Shown here one piece after another: positions 28,264 through 35,587 of a DNA stretch of 42,104 nucleotides. Both the position numbers and the translations under genes were made by a program. Within the stretch, counting starts at the first letter, position 1, and each line of letters starts with the position of its first letter. The DNA is from Acidobacteriota bacterium (GTDB taxonomy: Bacteria; Acidobacteriota; Terriglobia; Terriglobales; Acidobacteriaceae), in the NCBI GenBank assembly GCA_021792795.1, contig JAJYUB010000031.1, positions 1 through 42,104 on the forward strand. Direction: 5' to 3'. Below the pieces are notes generated by a model, which did not search any database, was not told where the DNA came from, and worked only from the letters and a program-made list of their open reading frames with translations.

Positions 28264-29364
28264 ATGCCAAAGATAGATATTCCAAGCTTAAAAGATTATT
28301 CATCGACATCGCTGGATGGATTTTTCCAGGCGATACAAGACTCCTTCGAAAAGGAAGAGGCCAAGGTCCACACGCTGGATGAATTGGAGGACCTGCGTAT
28401 TCGTTGGATAGGGCGTAAGCAGGGCCTTATGAACCAGATTGGGGACGTGCTGAAGCGCGCACCCGCGGAGGCGCGCAAAGACGTCGGGACGCGATTCAAT
28501 CGACTCAAACAGCAGATTGAGCAATCTCTCGAAGCGGAGCCTGCAAGCCTCGCACCCTCCGCCGCCCCCACCGATGCCATCGACATCACGCTGCCCGGTA
28601 TCCGGCCCACGCATGGCGCAGAACACCCGCTGATCCGCACCATGCAGGAAATCATTCGCGTCTTCGAACACATGGGCTATTCCGTCGGTGTCGGACCAGA
28701 AGTTGAAACCGACTACTACAATTTCGAGGCTCTCAACTTTCCGCCAAATCACCCCGCCCGCGATACCCAGGACACCTTAGTCGTCGCCAACCAACAACAT
28801 AAACCGCTGCGCGATCGCCTGCTGCTGCGCACCCATACCTCGCCCGTGCAGATCCGCACCATGGAACGCACACCGCCGCCGGTCCGGATCGTCATTCCCG
28901 GAAAGGTGCATCGCAATGACGCTGCCGATGCAACCCACTCTCCCATCTTTCACCAGGTGGAAGGCTTGTGCGTCGATGAGAACATCACCTTCAGCGACCT
29001 GAAAGGAACGCTCGACCAGGCCATGAAGGAGCTGTTCGGCTCCAACGTGCGCACACGGTTTTTCCCGTCTTTCTTTCCCTTCACCGAACCCAGCGCCGAC
29101 GTGCAGATCAGCTGCATTTTTTGCGGCGGCAAGGGGTGCCGAAAATGCAAACACTCGGGCTGGATTGAGCTGCTTGGTTGTGGCATGGTGAACCCTGCCG
29201 TGTTTGAATTTGTTCGCGGCAAACAGCCTGCGTACGACCCGAAGAAGATTTCCGGCTTTGCCTTTGGCATGGGAGTCGATCGCATTGCCATGATGAAGTA
29301 CGGCATCAGCGACATCGGTTTGCTCTACTCCGGCGACATGCGCTTCCTGGAGCAGTTCGCATGA
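28264..29364 (+). CDS. pheS: Phenylalanine-tRNA ligase alpha subunit
   Basis: A 366-residue catalytic subunit of the alpha2-beta2 enzyme that charges tRNA-Phe. The N-terminal coiled-coil region (about 15-95) binds tRNA. The class II catalytic core contains the motif 1 region LNFPPNHPARDTQDTL, motif 2 (HRNDAADATHSPIFHQVEGL) and motif 3 (GFAFGMGVDRIAMMKYGI). A Cys-rich insert (CIFCGGKGCRKCKHSGWIE) sits before motif 3, as often seen. Start ATG 28264 begins directly after hicB. Its TGA overlaps the pheT start as ATGA (29361-29364), so the subunits are coupled. Confidence 0.97.
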   Translation: MPKIDIPSLKDYSSTSLDGFFQAIQDSFEKEEAKVHTLDELEDLRIRWIGRKQGLMNQIGDVLKRAPAEARKDVGTRFNRLKQQIEQSLEAEPASLAPSAAPTDAIDITLPGIRPTHGAEHPLIRTMQEIIRVFEHMGYSVGVGPEVETDYYNFEALNFPPNHPARDTQDTLVVANQQHKPLRDRLLLRTHTSPVQIRTMERTPPPVRIVIPGKVHRNDAADATHSPIFHQVEGLCVDENITFSDLKGTLDQAMKELFGSNVRTRFFPSFFPFTEPSADVQISCIFCGGKGCRKCKHSGWIELLGCGMVNPAVFEFVRGKQPAYDPKKISGFAFGMGVDRIAMMKYGISDIGLLYSGDMRFLEQFA

Positions 29365-31466
29365 AAATTCTTTCCTCGTGGCTGCGTTCCTTTTTGCCTG
29401 GCCTTTCCGTCGCGGACCAGCAGCTCGCCGACGATCTGACTCTGCGTGGCATCGCTGTCGATGGCGTGTTCGATCTGGGACCTGGCAATGGCTCGCTGTT
29501 GGAAATGGACATCACCACCAACCGCGTCGATGCCATGAACCATTACGGCATTGCGCGCGAAGCCGCTGCCATCTACGACCTTCCTCTGACACCGTTGGAA
29601 GTCGCTCTCCCGGCGGCCAAGCCTGCAAAAACGCCATTCCCGGTCCGTATAGAGGCCAAGGACTTGTGCGGCCGCTTTACTGCGCGTGTGCTGCGCGACA
29701 TACAAGTTGTGCCATCGAGCGGCGAGGTCGCACAACGTTTTGCGCTTCTCGAACAAAAGCCGATCAGCAACGCCGTGGACGCCACCAACTTTGTCACCAT
29801 GGCCATCGGACATCCAACCCATGCATTCGACCTCGACAAGCTCGAAGGCGGCATCGTCGTCCGCCGTGCTTATGCCGGAGAGCGTCTCCGCTTGCTCGAC
29901 GGAACCGAGCGCACCCTTGTGCTCGACGACCTTGTTGTCGCCGATGAGAAGAAGGCGCTCGCGCTGGCCGGCGTCATGGGCGGCTGGGACACCATGATTA
30001 CCTCCGAGACGAGGAACATTCTGGTTGAAGCAGCATGGTTCGACCCCGGCACGGTTCGGCGGTCATCGCGCCGTCATGGGCTGCACACCGATGCTTCTCA
30101 TCGCTTTGAACGCGGCGCCGACTTCAATGCTCCTCCGCTTGCGTCGGCACTCGTCAGTAGCTTGGTCTTGAAGGCTGGTGGATCCATCGAAGGCGATCTC
30201 ATTGACGCGGTTGTTCCTGAACTGGCGGCGCGCAATTCGAAGCGTCCGGCTCTTTCGCTGCACATGGGCGAAATCAGTCGCATCCTCGGCAAAACCGCGG
30301 ACGGCGCGCCCATCGACGCCTCGACCGTCGAGCGCTACTTGACGGCCCTGGGCGCGCGGATGGACAAAACTTCTGCCGAAACGTATGCGGTCACCTTGCC
30401 TAGCTGGCGGCTCGATCTAGCCTGGGAGATTGACCTGATTGAAGAAATCGCGCGCCTCCATGGCTACAATCGCTTTGCGAATACGTTGCCGTCCTTTACC
30501 GGCAGCGTCACTGAACTGCCTTGGGCTGCGAAAGAACGCACTCTTCGCCGGACGCTTCGGGCCGCGGGATATAGCGAAGCGATCAGCAGTACATTCTGCT
30601 CAGCAACGGATGCAGGGACATTTGCCCAGCAGCCAAATTCGATCGTGGAACTTGGGAACCCTCTCAGCGAGGAAGTGGGTTTTCTACGGCCCTCCCTGAT
30701 ACCGGGAATGCTCTCCATGCTGGCCCATAATTTGAATCGCGAAGTCGACGATCTGCGCCTGTTCGAGATGGGCACCATCTTCACCGGAAATTCGGAGCGG
30801 GTCCAGGAAAAACCCTCCCTCGTCCTCGGCGCGACCGGAACTGCGATTTCGCCGCACGCCCTCGCCAGCCTGCGCGAGTACGGTTTCTACGATTTAAAGG
30901 GCGTGGTCGAAGAATTGCTGGCAGGCTTCGCAACAAAATCGATGTATATGGACGCATTCCCGGCATCGAGTGGACTCATGCCGCCCTGGCTGCATCCAGG
31001 CAGAGCTGCACGACTGGTGGCGGATGGCGAAACCCTCGGCTTCTTCGGCGAGCTCGCTCCGCTGGAATCTCAATCGAGAAAACTTCGGCAGACTGTCTTC
31101 TTGGGCGAATTCAATCTCGCTCGCCTGTTTTGCCGGTCGCTGCGCGAACCGGCTGCCCGTGAGCTTTCTCGCTTTCCTGCGGTCGTACGCGACTTCTCTT
31201 TTACATTTCCCGACGCTGTGCATTGGCAGAAAATTGCCGATTCACTCGCTTCTCTCGGCATTCCGGAGATGCGCAGCACCGAGCCACGCGAGATCTTTCG
31301 AGACGAGAAAGGACCTGCCGGCTCCTACGCCCTGCTGGTGCGAGCAGTTTTTCAGGCGCAAGACCGGACCTTGCGGCTGGACGAGCTGCAGGACTGGGCC
31401 CACCGGATCTTTGCTGCCCTGATGGGGCTTGGCGGCGAGCCCCGGTTTCCCCTGGAATTGCTGTGA
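29361..31466 (+). CDS. pheT: Phenylalanine-tRNA ligase beta subunit, lacking EMAP domain
   Basis: A 701-residue beta subunit of PheRS. The sequence goes straight from the B1 start (LSSWLRSFLPGLS) to the LEMDITTNRVDAMNHYGIARE segment. The roughly 100-residue tRNA-binding EMAP/OB domain found near the N-terminus of typical 800-residue PheT is absent. The B3/B4 editing region, the B5 domain (around HMGEISRILGK), the catalytic-like core and the C-terminal ferredoxin-fold anticodon-binding domain (about 610-700, ELSRFPAVVRDFSF) are all present. It is coupled to pheS by ATGA. Confidence 0.95.
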   Translation: MKILSSWLRSFLPGLSVADQQLADDLTLRGIAVDGVFDLGPGNGSLLEMDITTNRVDAMNHYGIAREAAAIYDLPLTPLEVALPAAKPAKTPFPVRIEAKDLCGRFTARVLRDIQVVPSSGEVAQRFALLEQKPISNAVDATNFVTMAIGHPTHAFDLDKLEGGIVVRRAYAGERLRLLDGTERTLVLDDLVVADEKKALALAGVMGGWDTMITSETRNILVEAAWFDPGTVRRSSRRHGLHTDASHRFERGADFNAPPLASALVSSLVLKAGGSIEGDLIDAVVPELAARNSKRPALSLHMGEISRILGKTADGAPIDASTVERYLTALGARMDKTSAETYAVTLPSWRLDLAWEIDLIEEIARLHGYNRFANTLPSFTGSVTELPWAAKERTLRRTLRAAGYSEAISSTFCSATDAGTFAQQPNSIVELGNPLSEEVGFLRPSLIPGMLSMLAHNLNREVDDLRLFEMGTIFTGNSERVQEKPSLVLGATGTAISPHALASLREYGFYDLKGVVEELLAGFATKSMYMDAFPASSGLMPPWLHPGRAARLVADGETLGFFGELAPLESQSRKLRQTVFLGEFNLARLFCRSLREPAARELSRFPAVVRDFSFTFPDAVHWQKIADSLASLGIPEMRSTEPREIFRDEKGPAGSYALLVRAVFQAQDRTLRLDELQDWAHRIFAALMGLGGEPRFPLELL

Positions 31467-31609
31467 TTTTCGATTGCCGTCGCTGACGCATCGTGTCCGG
31501 CGTTTCAAGCGCCCAGGCATCAGTCGTATCTTTCCCACAGAAGCGCGTCGAAAATTCGGCCCACGACGAAACCTAGCGCTATACTGCGCGAAGAGCATCT
31601 TACTTATTT

Positions 31610-31909
31610 ATGACAACCATCATGGCCAAAGAACAGGAATTTGAAGTGGCGGTCGACACATTCGCCGCCTTGGAGCAGCGCGTCGTTCGTACGATCGAAA
31701 TGTTGAATCGGGAACGCGAACAGCGAGCTGAGATCGAGAAACAGTTGGCCAGCGTGCGCGCGCAACTGGACGCTCAACAAGCGCAAGGGGCCACGCTGCA
31801 ACGGGAAATTGAAGAGCTTCATCGTGAGCGCGATACGGTCCGCACACGGGTCGAACGCCTTATGTCGTCGTTGGATGCTATCGAAGCTTCTTACACGCAA
31901 TCCGCCTGA
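31610..31909 (+). CDS. ZapB-like coiled-coil protein
   Basis: A 99-residue, almost entirely coiled-coil protein with heptad-like Glu/Gln/Leu/Arg patterns from about residue 15 to 90. It precedes zapA by 37 bp in the same orientation, a typical pairing of two division-ring accessory proteins. ZapB would link ZapA to the terminus or to other division components. No good ribosome-binding site is seen; ATG 31622 is an alternative start. A TATACT at 31580-31585 could be its -10. The assignment rests mainly on composition and context. Confidence 0.6.
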   Translation: MTTIMAKEQEFEVAVDTFAALEQRVVRTIEMLNREREQRAEIEKQLASVRAQLDAQQAQGATLQREIEELHRERDTVRTRVERLMSSLDAIEASYTQSA

Positions 31910-31946
31910 ACAAAGCGTAGAAATCCTTCGGCACCAGGGAGCAACG

Positions 31947-32384
31947 ATGAACGAAAACGAACCGCAACGCCGCCTTCAGGAAAATGGGCCGCAGGAGTTG
32001 GACCCAATGGGTCAGCATGAATCGCGTCCATCGGCAGCCCTCGACCCGGCCCGACGAGAAATTGCTCAGGACGACACCTCCTGCAACCTGGTCGTCGATA
32101 TTTACGACCAGATCTACCATCTTCGCGGACCAGACCCGAAGTATCTCGAACAACTGTCCGCCTTGGTCGATGCCAGGATGCGCGCCGTGGCCAAGCACGG
32201 CACCACCGTCGACTCTCTCCGGGTCGCCGTGTTGGCCGCGCTGAATATTGCGGATGAGTTGGTGACTTTACGCCAGCAGCGCGACGCTTTATCCGGGAAC
32301 ATCGCGCTCAACATCAAATCTCGTACAGAGACCCTGGCAGAAATGCTGGACGCGGTCCTCGAAGAAAACCGCAAAGCCGGCTGA
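31947..32384 (+). CDS. zapA: Cell division protein ZapA
   Basis: A 145-residue FtsZ-ring-associated protein. A hydrophilic extension (1-48) precedes the ZapA domain: NLVVDIYDQIYHLRG, DARMRAVAKHGTTVDSLRVAVLAALNIADEL, then the coiled coil LRQQRDALSGNI to the end. The N-terminal extension is longer than in typical ZapA. GGGAG lies upstream of ATG 31947. Its 3' half is duplicated in inverted orientation at 22655-22949. Confidence 0.9.
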   Translation: MNENEPQRRLQENGPQELDPMGQHESRPSAALDPARREIAQDDTSCNLVVDIYDQIYHLRGPDPKYLEQLSALVDARMRAVAKHGTTVDSLRVAVLAALNIADELVTLRQQRDALSGNIALNIKSRTETLAEMLDAVLEENRKAG

Positions 32385-32482
32385 AGCAGTTCGTACGCCC
32401 ATTTCCTCGTCCCCCTCCTCGCTGTCCGTCTGTACGCCTGTCCGCTTCCGGACACAAGTTTCCGATTTTCTGTACACTGGCA
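32179..32482 (+). repeat. Duplicated segment: zapA 3' half and downstream region
   Basis: This is the intact counterpart of the inverted copy at 22655-22949. It spans from within zapA to TGTACACTGGCA (32471-32482). It includes the palindrome TGTCCGCTTCCGGACA (32439-32454), which may overlap a -35 element of a promoter reading rightwards. Confidence 0.85.
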
Positions 32483-32884
32483 GCTGCGGCCAGCGCGCCT
32501 GACGACAGCCAGGGCATTTTTCCCATTTTTATGTAGGGCCGAAGGCGGAGTCCGATATGGAGTGGCCCTGTCAACTCCTGCGCAACGTGGCGTTTTTGCC
32601 GTTGTTGTTGCTTTTTGCAGTTGTTCGAGGGCAGGGCCATTCTCTCGGCAGTCGAGGGCGCTGGAGTCGTTTGCGGCCCAGGCGAAATCGTTCAAGCCGC
32701 TCGACCCGGCCATCTCTGACCGATTCTGGAAACCTCGGCGGAGGCCGCCGAGAAAAACATGAAGTGGCGTCTAACGATCCATGAGCCGGTGGCGGTGGAT
32801 TTTCGATTCCCAGCGCATACCTTCAGGAATGGACTGCAAGGGCCCCGTGGCCCTGCCCTCGGCAAGTGGAACAAGACCTCGTAA
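32483..32884. other. Intergenic debris, no intact gene
   Basis: About 400 bp after the duplicated segment contain only short open frames. A 41-codon frame from ATG 32759 to TAA 32884 is in phase with the AbiEii remnant that follows but is not recognisable. Confidence 0.4.
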
Positions 32885-33011
32885 CCTGTCGCGCTATGTG
32901 ACCTGTTCAATGCCTCCGAGCTGCAAGGCAAGATCGCTTTCCGCAGTGGCACTGCGCTCCACAAGCTGCTCTTCGCGCAACCGTTGCGGTATTCCAAAGA
33001 CATCGACATTG
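32885..33011 (+). pseudogene. AbiEii/nucleotidyltransferase toxin fragment
   Basis: The frame after a TAA (32882-32884) reads LCDLFNASELQGKIAF..SGTALHKLLFAQPLRYSKDIDI. This is the diagnostic G-G/S-T-A-L-x-K and R(Y/F)SxDID pattern of AbiEii-type nucleotidyltransferase toxins of abortive-infection systems. Only about 40 residues remain and no start codon is visible. It is fused in frame to an unrelated aldolase fragment. Confidence 0.75.
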
Positions 33012-33212
33012 CGCGAGCTTCTGAGATGCCGAATGTCTGGGGGCTGAAAGATAGCTCTGGGGAGATCGGATACATCAAAGAAGTGCTCGCGCCGGTTGCG
33101 GATAAGCAGGAATTTTCCGTGCTGGTGGGGCCGGAACATCTGCTGGCAGAGGCACTGCAGTGCGGCGCGCATGGCGGAGTTCCGGGGGGCGCCAATATAT
33201 TCCCGATTTGTC
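33012..33212 (+). pseudogene. Dihydrodipicolinate synthase-family fragment
   Basis: The reading ASEMPNVWGLKDSSGEIGYIKEVLAP, then GPEHLLAEALQCGAHGGVPGGANIFP, is the central part of a DapA/NAL-family aldolase. It includes the Schiff-base lysine motif GLKDSSG. About 66 residues remain of roughly 300. The frame then runs into unrelated sequence. It is joined in frame to the AbiEii piece. Confidence 0.8.
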
Positions 33213-33234
33213 CAGCGTGGATTACGGTCTCAGT

Positions 33235-33519
33235 AAGGAGATGGAATTTTTTGAAAATATTCTGAGACAGGCCACGGGATTTCAAGTCCGTTATGAATCG
33301 CGCGGCGGCTTCCTCGACGGTTGGCACCTCTTTCTGCCCGTCCGCTTCCCACTCACGAACCAGCTTATTCGCCGCTTCCCAGTTCGTGAGATCGAGCGAC
33401 CGCCAGATTTTTTCGCCCCGCAAAACCCACTGTACCCATATCGGGCAAAAACACTTCACCCTATGAGATTTGTACTTGCACGTCGCGCGATGCCTTCGAT
33501 AGAGCGTCAGCATGACCAC
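33235..33519 (-). pseudogene. N-terminal fragment of a tyrosine recombinase (integrase)
   Basis: The minus-strand frame starts LTLYRRHRATCKYKSH with the Cys pattern C..C.C (CKCPIW-like CFCPIW), then SLDLTNWEAANKLVREWEADG and AAARFITDLKSRGLSQNIFKKF. This matches the Arm/zinc-like start and the core-binding domain opening of phage-type integrases. It is cut after about 95 residues, where the aldolase fragment begins on the other strand, so the catalytic domain with R..HxxR..Y is missing. The frame stays open beyond but encodes unrelated residues. Confidence 0.8.
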
Positions 33520-33593
33520 GAGCGCAATACATTATCAATCAGGTACGCAATCCATCGGAAATTTCTAAGTTACTCATAATAATAGAGATAGTA

Positions 33594-33614
33594 TGGTGGA
33601 GGCGGCGGGAGTCG
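33594..33614 (-). other. Attachment-site remnant: 3' end of a tmRNA (ssrA) gene
   Basis: Read on the minus strand, the segment ends CTCCCGCCGCCTCCACCA preceded by CGA. It has the form of the T-loop end, T-stem, acceptor strand and CCA of a tmRNA 3' end, a classic integration target. Neither flank continues into a tmRNA or tRNA, so it is a core-site copy left by integration. A tRNA with the same acceptor would look alike. The integrase fragment lies 75 bp to its left and the excisionase-like gene to its right. Confidence 0.6.
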
Positions 33615-33713
33615 GATTATGGCACTGCGTTGATAGCGCACAACTTATTGAAAAATAACGTCGCTAGAAACGCACGAACCGGCCAATACGCGGTTCTGAA
33701 GTACGCCACGGGT

Positions 33714-33742
33714 ACAGAAAAGCCCCGGCTCATCACCGGGGC
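33714..33742 (-). terminator. Intrinsic terminator of the HTH gene
   Basis: GCCCCGG (33722-33728) and CCGGGGC (33736-33742) form a perfect 7-bp stem with a 7-nt loop. On the minus strand TTTTCTGT follows. It starts 5 nt after the HTH stop codon. Confidence 0.7.
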
Positions 33743-33746
33743 CTTC

Positions 33747-33956
33747 TTAGAAAGTCATCCGTGTTCGGGTGAAGCGTTCAAGCTCGCTTTCGGAGATTCG
33801 GAAGCAATCGTAGACCCGATGCCTCTTATTCGACCGTTCCGAGATTTTGAACGCCCGCAGTAGCTTCCTTTGTATCCAGCGGCGCACCGTATCACAGGAG
33901 ACGCCACGCCGATCTGCGACTTCCTTCACTGACAGCCACTTCTCATTGGAATCCAT
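33747..33956 (-). CDS. Excisionase-like helix-turn-helix protein
   Basis: A 69-residue DNA-binding protein. The winged-helix pattern WLSVKEVADRRGVSCDTVRRWIQRKLLRAFKI, then YDCFRISESELERF, is typical of MerR/excisionase-type (helix_turn_helix_17) proteins. It may direct excision of the island or regulate its genes. A GGAG site precedes the ATG. It has its own terminator downstream and sits next to the attachment-site remnant. A possible -10 (TATAAT, 34073-34078, minus strand) and an inverted repeat CTACCC-AAA-GGGTAG (34047-34061) lie upstream. Confidence 0.82.
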   Translation of the reverse strand: MDSNEKWLSVKEVADRRGVSCDTVRRWIQRKLLRAFKISERSNKRHRVYDCFRISESELERFTRTRMTF

Positions 33957-34046
33957 ACCTGTCTCCAGACGTGAATTCCTCTTCCCTTGCGGGAAGAATT
34001 GAGAAGCCCAGATCGTTCATCTCTGGGAGCGACCGACCTGTACCCC

Positions 34047-34078
34047 CTACCCAAAGGGTAGAGGTTGGCGTTATTATA
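34047..34078 (-). promoter_or_regulatory. Possible promoter and operator of the excisionase-like gene
   Basis: On the minus strand TATAAT (34073-34078) is followed by the perfect inverted repeat CTACCC-TTT-GGGTAG (34061-34047). A clear -35 box is missing. Confidence 0.35.
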
Positions 34079-34204
34079 GCTCAACTCTTATTTTCATGGG
34101 ATACCGTTGTATATCCTCAACGGGTATTCCAAATAGATCGCTGCGGATATTCCGCGTTCGATATATCGCCTTGATTTACTGGAGGATACGGGTGGTTACT
34201 GGTA

Positions 34205-34399
34205 TGCCGCACCGTCCTAGCCGATAGGCGTACCCGATAGGGCGAGCGCGAGCGACGGGCAATCTCCTGTTTTCCCTCCTCATCTCTTTCGCTATCGCTC
34301 TCGTTCTTCGTCGTTCAACCCTAGCGGGCGGGCGCAGGAGATTGCCCGTCGCTCGCGCTCGCCCTATCGGGTACGCCTATCGGCTAGGACGGTGCGGCA
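34205..34399. repeat. Perfect 65-bp inverted repeat with 65-nt spacer
   Basis: The arm at 34205-34269 is an exact reverse complement of the arm at 34335-34399. The spacer at 34270-34334 is pyrimidine-rich on the plus strand. The arms are GC-rich and contain no recognised coding sequence. Extruded, it would form a very stable cruciform or single-strand hairpin. It stands at the left end of the rightward gene block of the island, about 55 bp before the first gene. Possible roles are a single-strand replication or transfer origin, a MITE-like element, or a bidirectional terminator. I see no target-site duplication. Confidence 0.95.
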
Positions 34400-34453
34400 A
34401 CTGATGGACTACGGAAATCCAAGCGCTTAAAACGATTCGTCAAAGGATGACGC

Positions 34454-34966
34454 GTGCAAAAATCTATCGGAGCAAGTCTTCTCATTTCCGCTGCCCTGTT
34501 GTTTGCCGTCGCTCTGCTTCTCCTTTTTACCACCGCTTCCCCCTACGCAATTCTCTTCGCCGTCCTCTCTCTCGCGACCGGATTGACCGGATTCAAGCAG
34601 CTCGAAACCATAGAGCCACCACCGACCACCACCTCCGCTTTCGAGATTGATCTTCTTGGGGCTGTCCTGAAGACGGGCATCGACTTGCACGTCACCATTG
34701 AGCTTACATTTACCCCGGTCCCCCTTAATCCCGACCCAATCCTTTTCCGCATAAAAGCACGTCTTCTACGCACCCTCAACATTTACGCATCCCGCATCAC
34801 CAACCTTCCCGACGACCCTTTTGCGGAGATCGAGCATATTTTTGAAAATACCGCTGACCCGCTTTGCGACGAACTCCGGCTCCATACCATCGCCGTCAAG
34901 GTCATTGATGTTAAATTGCAGGGTGCGCCGCAATCATCTAACCGCGGCATCCACTTCGGAGACTAA
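34454..34966 (+). CDS. Two-TM membrane protein of the mobile island
   Basis: A 170-residue protein starting at GTG 34454. Two membrane helices lie at about 5-25 and 28-48, followed by a soluble mixed alpha/beta domain (about 60-165) with alternating hydrophobic strands (DLHVTIELTF, FRIKARLL) and an acidic helix PFAEIEHIFENTADP. I do not recognise the family; the soluble part faintly recalls SPFH-like domains. It is the first gene of an apparent operon with the next proline-rich protein and an ATPase, and might anchor that ATPase. Confidence 0.75.
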   Translation: MQKSIGASLLISAALLFAVALLLLFTTASPYAILFAVLSLATGLTGFKQLETIEPPPTTTSAFEIDLLGAVLKTGIDLHVTIELTFTPVPLNPDPILFRIKARLLRTLNIYASRITNLPDDPFAEIEHIFENTADPLCDELRLHTIAVKVIDVKLQGAPQSSNRGIHFGD

Positions 34967-34972
34967 GCAACT

Positions 34973-35587
34973 ATGCCGCTGCCCGGCGAAACCAAATACT
35001 CCGCTCTGCGCGGACTTTTTATCTTTCTTTGCCTGCTCCTTATTGCCGCAGCCTCGTACCGTTCCTGCAACCGCGTGATCGAGAGTCATAGGAATAATGC
35101 GTCCACCCTTGTTCCCGTTGCCACTGCCCCTCCATCGCCCTCCCCCCGAGAGGGTTCCAAACCTACGCCCCTGCCACCCCCTCCAAAACCGGACTACAAA
35201 CTGAACCCAATTTCTCCCACTTCCAGCGCTGATCCCAACTATCCCACCACAATCGACGAATGCCATCGTACCGGCGACAACATCCGTTGTTCGGGAAGGA
35301 TAACGAACTATACCGATGCCCCGACGACCATTTACCTCTGCGACAGTACCGCTGTCGATGACGAAGGCAACTCCTTCTTTATCGGATCCTTCATGGGCGT
35401 TGATGTCCATTTTGCCGGTTTCGGCGACGAGGAACGCATCATGCCGAACGTACCCACCAAGTTCATTGTTATCATCCCCGACCCCCACCGCAATGTGAAA
35501 GCAGTCAACATCCAGCTCGCCATCAATACTTGCTCAGCCGAACCTCCGATACAAACGCTTATCTTCACGAAGGTGCCTGTCCAATGA
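34973..35587 (+). CDS. Single-TM protein with proline-rich linker
   Basis: A 204-residue protein. One membrane helix lies at about 14-30 (GLFIFLCLLLIAAASY), followed by a Pro/Ser-rich linker (about 50-85). A beta-rich C-terminal domain follows (CSGRITNYTDAPTTIYLCDSTAVDDEGNSF), similar in pattern to FxLYD/DUF-type exported domains. It begins 6 bp after the previous gene and its stop overlaps the ATPase start as ATGA (35584-35587). The tight linkage suggests a joint function with the ATPase. Function unknown. Confidence 0.75.
   Translation: MPLPGETKYSALRGLFIFLCLLLIAAASYRSCNRVIESHRNNASTLVPVATAPPSPSPREGSKPTPLPPPPKPDYKLNPISPTSSADPNYPTTIDECHRTGDNIRCSGRITNYTDAPTTIYLCDSTAVDDEGNSFFIGSFMGVDVHFAGFGDEERIMPNVPTKFIVIIPDPHRNVKAVNIQLAINTCSAEPPIQTLIFTKVPVQ

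Noticed and set aside
32385-32560. 6S RNA gene downstream of zapA
   Set aside because: 6S RNA often follows zapA, but I could not find its long bulged-hairpin structure by eye; a covariance search would decide.
32692-33519. 275-residue minus-strand frame as a full integrase
   Set aside because: Only the first 95 residues look like a recombinase; the rest is antisense to the AbiEii and DapA fragments and has no catalytic motif.
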